NCBI RefSeq assembly: GCF_947487605.1
Contig: NZ_CANKXK010000006.1
Span: forward strand, 174,852-238,851
Direction: 5' to 3'
DNA from: an uncultured Algibacter sp.
GTDB taxonomy: Bacteria; Bacteroidota; Bacteroidia; Flavobacteriales; Flavobacteriaceae
DNA: 64,000 bases
Of this stretch, positions 26,916 through 34,588 are shown in pieces. The position numbers and the translations under genes are program-made. The notes under the pieces were generated by a model. It was not told the DNA's origin. It ran no database searches and saw nothing but the letters and a program-made list of their open reading frames with translations. How positions within the stretch are numbered: position 1 is the stretch's first letter; each line of letters begins with the position of its first letter.

Positions 26916-27419
26916 ATGAAAAAAATTATAGTATTAACATTTCTATTAGTATTTAGCTATTCATGTTCTAATACAAAAGACCTATCTAGTTGTAGTCATG
27001 ATGAAATTGTTAAAGTATTATCAAAACAAGAGATAATAGAAAAAGATGACATTAGTGGTGGCTATGGTATTGGTCATAATATTATAAAACTTAAAATATA
27101 TCCAGATTTAACATTTGAATATTCATTTAAAGAAGAATATGTAGTTGGAAAAAGCAATATTATTAAAGCCAAGGGAAAAGTTGAATTCATTGGAAATCCA
27201 ATTCGCAAAGGAAATCAAGCTGAACAAAAAATAAACTTTGTTGGAAAGACTGAAAACCGTACTAATTTTAATCTAAATGCTACAGTAGTTCAATTTGGCA
27301 GTATTGATAATCTTAGAGATGAGTGGTTTTTTTCATATGATAATTATGCAATTTCTCCAAATATGAAACCAAGCTATAAAAATTACCGTTTACCCAGTAA
27401 ACACATTTACTTTTATTAA
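26916..27419 (+). CDS. lipoprotein of unknown function (167 aa)
   Basis: Lipoprotein signal peptide with lipobox FSYSC (Cys17). The mature part has no recognised domain. Under the palindrome-controlled promoter shared with the XRE gene. Last gene of the element; its stop is 116 bp from attR. Confidence 0.65.
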   Translation: MKKIIVLTFLLVFSYSCSNTKDLSSCSHDEIVKVLSKQEIIEKDDISGGYGIGHNIIKLKIYPDLTFEYSFKEEYVVGKSNIIKAKGKVEFIGNPIRKGNQAEQKINFVGKTENRTNFNLNATVVQFGSIDNLRDEWFFSYDNYAISPNMKPSYKNYRLPSKHIYFY

Positions 27420-27457
27420 AATTTGTATCTTGCAGTAAGTTCAGTAAAACAGTGAGA

Positions 27458-27478
27458 GTTACCCTATTAGTTACCCTA
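27458..27478. repeat. right arm-type repeats (GTTACCCTA x2)
   Basis: GTTACCCTA at 27458-27466 and 27470-27478, the same word and 12-bp spacing as at the left end (7979-7999). Confidence 0.75.
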
Positions 27479-27535
27479 AAAAGCTAACCTCTTGAAAGTA
27501 TTGTAAACACTAGTGTTAAAAGATAGGTGGAAGAA

Positions 27536-27548
27536 CCTCTTTCTCCGC
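27536..27548 (+). other. attR core (13 bp)
   Basis: CCTCTTTCTCCGC, identical to the tRNA-Ser 3' end at 7855-7867. The upstream bases are not tRNA-like, so this is the displaced target duplicate. Confidence 0.88.
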
Positions 27549-27555
27549 TGATAAA

Positions 27556-27597
27556 ATCCGTAAATATATTGACAATCAATATGTTACGGGTTTTTTG
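27556..27597 (+). terminator. original chromosomal tRNA-Ser terminator
   Basis: CCGTAA...TTACGG with the inner ATATTGA-CAA-TCAATAT hairpin, followed by GGTTTTTTGTTTT. It starts 8 nt after attR, as expected for the native tRNA terminator now separated from the tRNA by 19.7 kb. Confidence 0.8.
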
Positions 27598-27620
27598 TTT
27601 TAATTCTAGTCAACATTTAG

Positions 27621-27826
27621 TCATAAAAATATCATTCATTCTGAAATTTTTATGATAGAAGCTTGAAAACTTGACAAATATTGACATAATTATATAGAAA
27701 AATTAAATAACACCTACTACCATAGGTATGTTTCACCAAAATTATTGATTAAACGTTGACATAGCAATATATCAAAATTTGATAACGTCAACTAGCCTAG
27801 GAGTGTTTCGCCAAACTTTTGAGTAA
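27621..27826. repeat. cluster of inverted and degenerate direct repeats
   Basis: TCATAAAAAT (27621-27630) is inverted at 27646-27655. GTTGAC...TATCAAA-A-TTTGATA...GTCAAC forms nested palindromes around 27755-27793. A roughly 33-nt unit (GGTATGTTTCACCAAA / GGAGTGTTTCGCCAAA) is present twice. No gene spans this stretch; it looks like control or end sequence of a decayed element. Confidence 0.45.
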
Positions 27827-27910
27827 AATATAGCTCATTTTAAGGCTATTTCCCTCAAAAAGGAGCTGTGGAGTAGTTAAGAGAGAGGGAGATTAAAAAT
27901 AATTTCTCAC

Positions 27911-28267
27911 TTAGCTTACAGATGAAAGCTTCCATTTACACTCTGATTGCTTTTTAGTAACAAGTATTTGAATGAATCGGATATATTGTGATGGTTTTAA
28001 AAATCGATTTTTATAACCCACTACCACTGGTTTATGAAAAGCATTCAATCTTTCTATCTTTTCAGAAAGCATTTCAAACACTAATTCCAATCTAAAATTT
28101 AATGGAATATCTGAATGCTCACCTGGAGTGAATTCAACAAGTCTAAACGGGTTTTCATAATATTTAACACTATTCAGGCTGCTCTTGTATTCACAGCCAA
28201 TAAAGGCTTTATTTCGTCCTAACCCTCTATAAACTGGTATTATGTAAAATATCCGCTTATCCCAAGC
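27911..28267 (-). pseudogene. gene relic without start codon (about 118 codons)
   Basis: An open frame on the minus strand bounded by an in-frame TGA (28268-28270) and ending TAA at 27911. It has no plausible ATG for its first 75 codons yet reads like a real protein: RIFYIIPVYRGLGRNKAFIG, then FRLELVFEMLSEKIERL and QYIRFIQILVTKKQ. Probably the 3' part of a decayed gene. Family not recognised. The rest of 28268-28519 shows nothing coding. Confidence 0.55.
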
Positions 28268-28519
28268 TCACATTGGAACATACAACCACATTTAGAACTA
28301 TATTGAAACAATAGTAAGATGAGGTTAGATAAAATATTAGTTATCTCATTCATCTGCACAAAACCATCGTTAAGTCCAAGTATTCCTTACCTCAAGTCTT
28401 TGTTTGTTTAATGTGCAAGTGTTTATTGTTTTTAAAAGGTCACATTGAACATCAATAGCATCATTTCGTTATGCGATTGAGATTTTTTAGTTGATGTTTC
28501 ATTTCGTTAAACAAGTAAA

Positions 28520-29605
28520 TTAGGATGCTTCTAACACAGCCATTAATCTGTGATTGAGATATAGTTTTTCTTTACCAACCTTTTCAGAAATTAAAAACCC
28601 AGCTTCTTCTAATTCCATTAAATAATTCCCTACGGTTTTTGGTGTGCCTAATTTAGCATCAATTAAAAACTGTCTTTTGGTATATGGTAATCTAAATAGT
28701 ATTTCAACCAATTCTTTAGTATATACTTTGGGTAAGGTATTTCTAATTTCTTTGGTCATTTGTTCCATTAAATCGGTGACATCTTTTAAACGTTGTAGCC
28801 CTTTGTTAGCAGTATATTCTACCATTTCAAGCATATAGAGTATCCAGCCTTCCCAATCGTTATTTTCGGTTACTTCACGTAATTTAGAATAGTAATCAGC
28901 CTTATTTTTAATGATATATTCACTTAAATAAATAGCTGGAGTGTCTAATAATTTTTCAAGTTTTAAATAGAGTAATAACAAAATACGTCCTGTTCTACCA
29001 TTACCATCACTAAAAGGATGTATCGCTTCAAATTGATAGTGCATTAATGCCATTTTAATTAATGGGTCTACAGCATCTTCACCATTTATAAAGGTTTCAA
29101 GGTTAGCCATCTTTTCTCTTATCACAGCTTCACCTGTTAGTGGTGTGTAAATAGTTTCGCCATTAGCATTTTTTAAAGCAGTTCCTGGTGTTGTTCTGAT
29201 ACCTGCGGTATTTTTTTTAATGCTTTGTACAATTTCAACACATAGGTTTGTACTTATAAAAGGACGTGTTTCTATTTCTTGTAAACCATTCCAAAGTGCT
29301 TCCTTATAACTTATAACTTCTTTTGTTGCTGGATTATCAAACTTCTTGTCTGCCACCAAAGATTTATACAAATCGTCATTAGTAGTTATTATGTTTTCTA
29401 TTTCAGAGCTTGCTTTAGCCTCTTGTAAATGAATAGTATCTAAAAACAATTTTGGGTTTGGTAAATTGGTAAGCATACCATTAAGTTGTGCTAATGCTCT
29501 ACTGGCATCAATAGTCTTGCGTAACACTTTAGTGGTTTCTAAAGTTGTTTTAGGAGGTAATAGCGGTAGGCTGTTATAAGGTGTATTTCTATTAAATTTC
29601 GCCAT
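28520..29605 (-). CDS. Fic-domain protein, class II (autoinhibited) with C-terminal HTH
   Basis: 361 aa enzyme that transfers AMP, or another nucleotide, to target hydroxyls. N-terminal Fic_N with the inhibitory motif SSEIEN (66-71, S-x-x-x-E-N), then Fic core motif HPFSDGNGRTGR (196-207) with catalytic His. The C-terminal 80 residues form a winged helix (TKRQFLIDAKLGTPKTVGNY, given in 20). Start at MAKFNRN (29605) because homologues begin there; the upstream ATG at 29614 adds three residues. The operator repeats directly in front suggest self-repression through the HTH. Confidence 0.9.
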   Translation of the reverse strand: MAKFNRNTPYNSLPLLPPKTTLETTKVLRKTIDASRALAQLNGMLTNLPNPKLFLDTIHLQEAKASSEIENIITTNDDLYKSLVADKKFDNPATKEVISYKEALWNGLQEIETRPFISTNLCVEIVQSIKKNTAGIRTTPGTALKNANGETIYTPLTGEAVIREKMANLETFINGEDAVDPLIKMALMHYQFEAIHPFSDGNGRTGRILLLLYLKLEKLLDTPAIYLSEYIIKNKADYYSKLREVTENNDWEGWILYMLEMVEYTANKGLQRLKDVTDLMEQMTKEIRNTLPKVYTKELVEILFRLPYTKRQFLIDAKLGTPKTVGNYLMELEEAGFLISEKVGKEKLYLNHRLMAVLEAS

Positions 29606-29607
29606 TT

Positions 29608-29706
29608 TAAACAAGGGTAAATATTACTTGCGCTGTCTTAACGAGGGTAAATATACTAAAAATTTACCTTTGTTTAAATAATAAGGGTAATTATTACTCT
29701 CGTTAA
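29608..29706 (-). promoter_or_regulatory. helically phased operator repeats upstream of fic
   Basis: On the minus strand, TTACCCTTGTTTAA, TTTACCCTCGTTAA and TTACCCTTATTATTTAA recur. The plus-strand GGGTAAATAT / GGGTAATTAT cores begin at 29615, 29645 and 29685, spaced 30 and 40 bp, so they lie on the same face of the helix. An inverted copy AATTTACCTTTGTTTAA lies at 29661-29677. The first copy touches the fic start codon. Confidence 0.65.
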
Positions 29707-29945
29707 ATAGATAAGAATAAAATAAAAAAGAAAGCAAATATAGGTAGCTTCCTTCAGCCAACGCTCAATACTGTAAAGGTCAAGCCCTACGGGTTTTGAA
29801 TAAAACTTTTTTATGAAGCAATCGTAATAGGTTTCAAGATTTTAAAGTAAAAAACTTTTACTCAAAAACCTTGACAGCATCATCCACGCTACCTCTAACA
29901 TTGGCTGTCTTTTTTCTTTTCTTCAAAAAAATTATGGCAAAAGAA
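29707..29945. other. non-coding stretch with two terminator-like hairpins
   Basis: No gene seen. GACAGC (about 29871) and GCTGTC followed by TTTTTTC (about 29914) form a long-loop stem. CAAGCCCTACGGGTTTTG with a nearby T tract is near 29782. AT-rich otherwise. Confidence 0.4.
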
Positions 29946-29948
29946 AAA

Positions 29949-29977
29949 GCCCTACAATAAAAATTATAGGACTCTTT
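29949..29977 (-). terminator. terminator after the multicopy flavobacterial protein gene
   Basis: On the minus strand, GTCCTATAAT-TTTT-ATTGTAGGGC (one mismatch) is followed by TTTTTCTTTT, 24 nt after the original stop of the gene to its right. Confidence 0.65.
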
Positions 29978-30000
29978 CAGCTTCAAAGGTCAGAATGAAA

Positions 30001-30749
30001 CTATGCTACTTCAACGATATTTAAAACGTTATATGCGCCATTTTTAAGCGGATACTGAACACCATTAATCTCTTGAAGAACTCAACCAATAAAACGAATA
30101 TATCGTTTCCTGTGCCTGTTGGAACGCCTGCAGGAGTTAGTGTTTGCGTTGCAGACGTTGAATCAATCGGAATATTTACAGTTGGACTGTATTCGATTGA
30201 ATTATCTGTTGTATCAAAGTCAATTTTTAAGAATGCCGAAGTAAAACTGACGTGTGTTGCACGACTTGGATAGGCAATATCATTGGAAGGTGTCAAATCT
30301 GGAATGGTAATTTCACCAGTTGTACCATCTACAGTAAATGGAGCAAATAAAACAGCACTTAAAATGGCTCTATTATTGAAATCCAAGCCTTTTAATATGG
30401 CTTTACCTTCTGGTGTTGCTAATCCTGTCGCGACATTTCTTTGTCCTCTTACAGAGGTTGTATCAAAGTTTTTAATTTGTGTCATTTTTTGAGTAACACG
30501 ACTTGAAACTCGATTGTCTTTTGCTCTAATCATTAAGTTTCTAACTGATGTTCTCAATAACTTACCAGATGATGCAGAACTTCCAAATTCTGAACCATTT
30601 TCACGAGTACGTTCAAACGCAGGGTCATTTTGAATACGCTCTTTAGAAACACCGCCTTTAGTTTTTACTAAATAACCCTCTTTCGCTTTGTAAAAAGTTA
30701 GGTTGTCTAACGTTCCCTCTAACTTAATAATACCTTTTAATTTTGCCAT
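30001..30749 (-). pseudogene. flavobacterial multicopy protein, C-terminus frameshifted
   Basis: Starts MAKLKGIIKLEGTLDN (ATG at 30749), a family I know as common and multicopy in Flavobacteriaceae with unknown function. The frame as written stops at 30021 after an odd tail. Near 30075 the sequence GAGTTCTTCAAGAG appears to lack one T: in the next frame the family ending follows directly (EINGVQYPLKNGAYNVLN and on to a TAG at 30001-30003). So this is a one-base deletion in a T run, real or a sequencing error. About 230 of 249 residues remain. The promoter TATATTTG (minus, 30785-30778) rules out the longer start at 30803. Confidence 0.75.
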
Positions 30750-30777
30750 AACTAATACATTTTTTGATGATGAATAC

Positions 30778-30804
30778 CAAATATACGAGCTATTGACTGT
30801 CAAT
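30778..30804 (-). promoter_or_regulatory. promoter and ATTGAC-T-GTCAAT palindrome
   Basis: -7 box TATATTTG on the minus strand at 30785-30778, with a perfect 13-bp palindrome (30792-30804) just upstream, placed like an operator for the 30749 gene. Confidence 0.55.
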
Positions 30805-30875
30805 GTATTAGAGGGCTTCCGTAGTGTTTATAAGTTGCCAAAACTTCCGATTTAGTTAGTTTTTTCAATGGGATA

Positions 30876-31124
30876 TTAGTCGTATATTGTATATAAGTGC
30901 TTTATAGCTTTAGCTAACCCATTTTCGGAATCTAATTTTGCTGTTTCATACATTTCGCTTCTAGGTTCCATGTTTATTAATGAGTCCATTATATTTCTGG
31001 TAGCCGAAAACACGTTGAGAATGTAAAAATCGCAATGGTCTTTTTTAAATAATTCCAAGGCAAAAGTTATGGCATGCCATGCATTTTTAGAAAAATCTGT
31101 GGGCAATAATATTTTGCGTTTCAT
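30876..31124 (-). pseudogene. truncated universal stress protein
   Basis: 82 residues matching only the N-terminus of the neighbouring 280-residue Usp proteins (KRKILLPTDFSKNAWHAITF), then an abrupt stop. The ATP-binding GxxG motif and the whole second domain are missing. Downstream DNA does not continue the family in any frame I read. Probably cut by the rearrangement that placed the 30-kb genes here. It retains a promoter of the local regulon. Confidence 0.75.
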
Positions 31125-31150
31125 GAGGCTTGTAGTTATAGTTTATCACA

Positions 31151-31193
31151 TAAATTTACCTTTATAAGGTATGGTTGACAATGGTATATATCT
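31151..31193 (-). promoter_or_regulatory. regulon promoter A (degenerate operator) for truncated usp
   Basis: Minus strand AGAT-ATAT-ACCA (31193-31182), two mismatches to TGAT-N4-ATCA, then exactly 23 nt, then TAAATTTA (31158-31151). The conserved spacing argues it is a decaying copy of the regulon promoter. Confidence 0.6.
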
Positions 31194-31195
31194 AT

Positions 31196-32026
31196 TCATT
31201 CTGGTATAACCAAAAATGGTATAATGGGCTGAAATCCTATTTTTTTTATGATGGGTTCGTTAATTATTTTTTCAATAAAACTGTGTTTATAGTTTACCAT
31301 AGCGAGAATATCTATCTCTAATTCTTCAATAAAATCATTAATTTCAACTGCTATTTTAGCATACTTGGGCATCCAATGAAGGCTGTGTTCATAATTACTC
31401 AAATAGGTTTGTAACATTATTATATTATACTCTTGTATATCATTTAGTTTTTCTTCTTTATTTATATGTACAATTCTAATTTTAGAATTATATAAATCTG
31501 CTAACTGTTTTATAGGGTACAGTTCTTTATTCTCATAAAACCGATTGAAATCTGTTGGAAACGCTATTTGTTTTGGGCTTACAAAGCTGTATTCTTCTGG
31601 GACAATTAATATGGGACAACCTCTAATACCTTTTATAACGTGTATTGTGTTACTGCCAAAGAAAATTTCTTTTGCGCCAGTAGCACCTTTTGTACCCATA
31701 ATTATTAAATCTATATTCCATTCTTTTATTGTGGCTTTAATAGCTTTTTTTAAATCTTTGTTACTTAAAACTATTTGAAAATCATGGTTTGCATTGGCAT
31801 TATCACTTTCTGCCAATGCTTTTAAATCCAATAATTCTTTCATAGCAGCTTCCTGCATGGTTTTTAATAGTTTATTTGAAAGATTAGAAAGAGTTGATAT
31901 TTTTATTATTGTAGAGTTTAAAAAATAAAATTTGCATTCTACATCAGCAAAAAGCTTTAAGGCATAAACAGCAGCACTCCACGAGTTATCTGAAAAATCT
32001 GTTGGTAATAAAATGTGTCGTTTCAT
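31196..32026 (-). CDS. universal stress protein, two Usp domains
   Basis: 276 aa with tandem UspA folds (about 1-145 and 150-276). The first domain has ILLPTDFSDNSW and the ATP-binding signature MGTKGATG followed nine residues on by GSNT, so it should bind ATP. The second domain lacks that signature (degenerate). Cytoplasmic stress effector; target unknown. Third gene of a tight cluster (10 and 23 nt gaps), probably transcribed from promoter B at 33801. Confidence 0.9.
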   Translation of the reverse strand: MKRHILLPTDFSDNSWSAAVYALKLFADVECKFYFLNSTIIKISTLSNLSNKLLKTMQEAAMKELLDLKALAESDNANANHDFQIVLSNKDLKKAIKATIKEWNIDLIIMGTKGATGAKEIFFGSNTIHVIKGIRGCPILIVPEEYSFVSPKQIAFPTDFNRFYENKELYPIKQLADLYNSKIRIVHINKEEKLNDIQEYNIIMLQTYLSNYEHSLHWMPKYAKIAVEINDFIEELEIDILAMVNYKHSFIEKIINEPIIKKIGFQPIIPFLVIPE

Positions 32027-32036
32027 GATTAAATTT

Positions 32037-32879
32037 TTATAATTTTGCTGGAATTACCATGAAAGGAATGTTTAAATGAAACCCTATTTGGTTTATGGTA
32101 TTTTTGAAAAATAAATTTTCGAAAAACGAATGTTTGTTGTTAATCATAACCAGCAAGTTTACTCTGGTCTTTAATTGAAAATTTGTAATTGCATCAAAAA
32201 CATTTTGGTTGCTTATACTATGAAATAAGTGTGCTTCTTTTTTAAAATACGTTTCTAATACTTTTTTATTGACCTTTTGGATTTCAGATAAGTCATATCC
32301 GTAAGTTGCATTTAAAATATTAACTCTTGCATTAAAAAGTGAAATGATATTAATGATAGGGTTTATATGACGACCTTTATAATTAATCTCATAATCTGTT
32401 GGAAATAATACCTCATGTGGGGCTTCAAAAACAAAACCATCTGGTATTGCAATTACAGGACATTTTGCATTTTTAAAAACATGAACCGTGTTCGAACCAA
32501 ATAAAACCTCAATAGCACCTGTAGCACCTTTTGTGCCCATAACCACATAATCTATAGCCTTTTTTTCAACAACTTCCTTTATTTCTGGAATCAACATATT
32601 AAATGCTACCATAGTTTCTATAGTATGTTTTGGATTTTTAAACTTTGTGGCTATTCTTGTTTTAAAATTATCTAACTGCTCTAAGGCATTTTCTCTAACA
32701 GTATCGCCTAAACCAAATTGTGCTGGATTTCCCAAAACATATTCTGCATCATAAATTACTGGTGTGTATGTATGTAATAGATAAAATTTACAGATTTCGT
32801 TTTTAAATAATTGCAATGCAAATTTTATGGCATTCCAAGAATTCTCTGAAAAATCGGTAGGAAGAAGAATATTTTTCAT
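32037..32879 (-). CDS. universal stress protein, two Usp domains
   Basis: 280 aa. First domain NILLPTDFSENSWNAIKFAL and ATP motif MGTKGATG...GSNT; second domain without the motif, ending FMVIPAKL. Clear paralogue of both neighbours. 10 nt upstream of the next usp gene, so operonic. Confidence 0.9.
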   Translation of the reverse strand: MKNILLPTDFSENSWNAIKFALQLFKNEICKFYLLHTYTPVIYDAEYVLGNPAQFGLGDTVRENALEQLDNFKTRIATKFKNPKHTIETMVAFNMLIPEIKEVVEKKAIDYVVMGTKGATGAIEVLFGSNTVHVFKNAKCPVIAIPDGFVFEAPHEVLFPTDYEINYKGRHINPIINIISLFNARVNILNATYGYDLSEIQKVNKKVLETYFKKEAHLFHSISNQNVFDAITNFQLKTRVNLLVMINNKHSFFENLFFKNTINQIGFHLNIPFMVIPAKL

Positions 32880-32902
32880 GATACTAAATTTTAAATTTTT
32901 AC

Positions 32903-33751
32903 TTAATTGCGTTTCATATTCTGCAATGCTAAAAATGGAATATCTAGATTTAAACTCAATTCATCTATTGAAGACTTAAATAGTATATTTCCTAAAAAAG
33001 AATGAGTTGTATTTACCATTACAAGCATATCAATAGGGTGCTCTTTAATGTACTTGTAAATTGTATTAATAATATGTTTACTACTTTCTATTTTAAAGTT
33101 GATTGTACTTTTACATAGCTCCTCTCTAATAAAATCTTTATTGTCTTGTTGTCTACGTGATAGTTTACTGCTTTTAGATATATAGAGTATATCTACTATA
33201 GTCCTGTATGGTGATATCATTTCGCAAAGTAATTTTAGTTCCCGTCTTTTGTAGGGTATCATGTAATTAGTTGGAAAAAGAATATGCTTAGGTTGCGTGT
33301 ATTTGTAATTTTCAGGTATAGATAATACTGGACATTGTACGTATTTTATAACTTGTAAGGTGTTGCTTCCAAAGGTTAACTTTTTGTCATTGGTTTTCCC
33401 TTTGGTTCCCATAACTATAATATCAATATTTTCTTGATCTACAATTCTATCGGTTTCATTGAGAAGTAAATTATTTGCAGAAATTGTATAAAAAGTGTGT
33501 CTGGGGTTAGGAGATATATTAATAATAGAGCTTTTAATATTTTGTAGCTGCTCATCAGATTTTTTACTAATTATTGAGCTTACCTTATTTAACATTTCTC
33601 CTGCTATCAATTCCTTGTCAGAATAAATATCATTTTGGTGAGCATGCATGATATGGAATTCGCTAACCTCATACTTAAAAAGATCTGTAGCATATCTTAA
33701 AGCATTCATTGCGTTTTCAGAAAAATCGGTAGGAATTAGTATTTTTCTCAT
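32903..33751 (-). CDS. universal stress protein, two Usp domains
   Basis: 282 aa from the ATG at 33751 (MRKILIPTDFSENAM); the ATG at 33763 would add four residues without family support. ATP motif is MGTKGKTN...GSNT, where the second Gly of GxxG is changed (KGKTN), so ATP binding may be weaker. First gene of the usp triplet under promoter B. Confidence 0.9.
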   Translation of the reverse strand: MRKILIPTDFSENAMNALRYATDLFKYEVSEFHIMHAHQNDIYSDKELIAGEMLNKVSSIISKKSDEQLQNIKSSIINISPNPRHTFYTISANNLLLNETDRIVDQENIDIIVMGTKGKTNDKKLTFGSNTLQVIKYVQCPVLSIPENYKYTQPKHILFPTNYMIPYKRRELKLLCEMISPYRTIVDILYISKSSKLSRRQQDNKDFIREELCKSTINFKIESSKHIINTIYKYIKEHPIDMLVMVNTTHSFLGNILFKSSIDELSLNLDIPFLALQNMKRN

Positions 33752-33769
33752 GGCTAAAAGCATTATCTC

Positions 33770-33812
33770 TAAAATTAAATACTAAACCGCTTGGATACAA
33801 TGATATATATCA
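33770..33812 (-). promoter_or_regulatory. regulon promoter B for the usp triplet
   Basis: Operator TGATATATATCA (33812-33801), 23 nt, -7 box TAATTTTA (33777-33770). The start codon follows 19 nt later. No separate -33 box is needed if the operator-bound activator replaces it. Confidence 0.88.
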
Positions 33813-33962
33813 GAATTAGAAATTAAGGATTGATAGTAAGTACACTTTTAGGAGTTATAGAATAAAGAATCTCTTGAAACCAAATATTCCCGTAGCAGAG
33901 CTATAGTGGTATTTTGCTGCTTGTATTTTAACCTATTGATAAAAACTATTAATAGCAACTCT

Positions 33963-34138
33963 ATAAAACAAGAAACAGGAAGCATACACTTCCTGTTTCA
34001 AGTAGGAATTCAATTTTATTATTTAATTTTTAACCTTAAACAACCCATTGCAAAACAACAAATAAAATTAATTAACCAAATAATACTATTAAACTCCAAG
34101 ATTTTTAAACTGCTATAATGCAAAGAACGTAATTAATT
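33963..34138 (-). ncRNA. candidate stress-induced small RNA (about 175 nt)
   Basis: Promoter C (operator 34186-34175, -7 box 34151-34144) predicts a start near 34138. A perfect 11-bp hairpin (33999-33989 with 33982-33972, 6-nt loop) followed on the minus strand by TTGTTTTATA ends it near 33963. The only ATG inside opens a 9-codon frame with no ribosome site. No credible gene is on the other strand. It lies between two usp units of the same regulon. The hairpin could also end transcripts from the upstream usp gene. Confidence 0.65.
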
Positions 34139-34143
34139 TAATG

Positions 34144-34186
34144 CTAATTTACAGAGCTATATTCTATAAGAAAATGATATCCATCA
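34144..34186 (-). promoter_or_regulatory. regulon promoter C for the small RNA
   Basis: Operator TGATGGATATCA (34186-34175), 23 nt, TAAATTAG (34151-34144). The operator overlaps the stop codon of the upstream 132-aa gene. There is no start codon at a usual distance downstream. Confidence 0.85.
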
Positions 34187-34582
34187 GTTTTCAAAACCTA
34201 TTGGTAAAATTCCATAAGCCATATTAAGCAAAAACAATCCTGTAAAAAATAACATGATATAAATGAGCTGTACTAATTTTACATTAACAAACTTTGGCAT
34301 AACTACTGTACGCTTTGGAAATATAAACAAGGATAAGCCTATGAAAAGAGAAATCCATCCAATAAGTGTTATTAGGAACTTCCAATTTGCTTCCCATATA
34401 TTATGAAATAAAATATTTAGCAAACCCACAATTATGGCAATAAATGATGAAATAATTAGAAATTTTTCATCATTCAAATCATTAAAAATCTGTTTGATTC
34501 GCCTAGGGTTAAAACTTAATATAACGAAAAAGATGATTAGGTACCAGCCCCAAAATTTTGCTAAAAAAATTGAATTATCCAT
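34184..34582 (-). CDS. small integral membrane protein (132 aa)
   Basis: Four predicted membrane helices (about 8-22, 40-60, 68-87, 102-122) with a conserved-looking PRR loop after the first. No family recognised. Starts 6 nt after the usp gene at 34589, so it is in the same operon under promoter D. A membrane partner of the stress response is plausible. Confidence 0.75.
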   Translation of the reverse strand: MDNSIFLAKFWGWYLIIFFVILSFNPRRIKQIFNDLNDEKFLIISSFIAIIVGLLNILFHNIWEANWKFLITLIGWISLFIGLSLFIFPKRTVVMPKFVNVKLVQLIYIMLFFTGLFLLNMAYGILPIGFEN

Positions 34583-34588
34583 AGTGTA

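Larger units (their letters stand above)
7855..27548 (+). mobile_element. tRNA-Ser integrative element carrying a composite defence operon
   Basis: A 19.7-kb element bounded by a 13-bp direct repeat (7855-7867 and 27536-27548) that is the last 12 bases of tRNA-Ser plus one. A tyrosine recombinase gene begins 240 bp inside the left end. Pairs of GTTACCCTA at 12-bp spacing lie inside both ends. The outer flank at the right still carries the original tRNA terminator. Gene order: integrase, unknown, small HTH proteins, a secreted protein, then the XRE-headed restriction/helicase operon, an Xis-like HTH protein, a divergent XRE gene and a lipoprotein. There are no conjugation or phage structural genes, so mobilisation would need a helper. 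Confidence 0.88.

Noticed and set aside
27621..27826. CRISPR array
   Set aside because: Only two degenerate direct repeats and nested palindromes; no regular spacers and no cas genes.
33906..34118. 70-codon ORF on the plus strand opposite the candidate small RNA
   Set aside because: Low-complexity Ile/Leu/Lys/Asn composition, no ribosome site, and it crosses the terminator hairpin; better explained as chance in AT-rich DNA.
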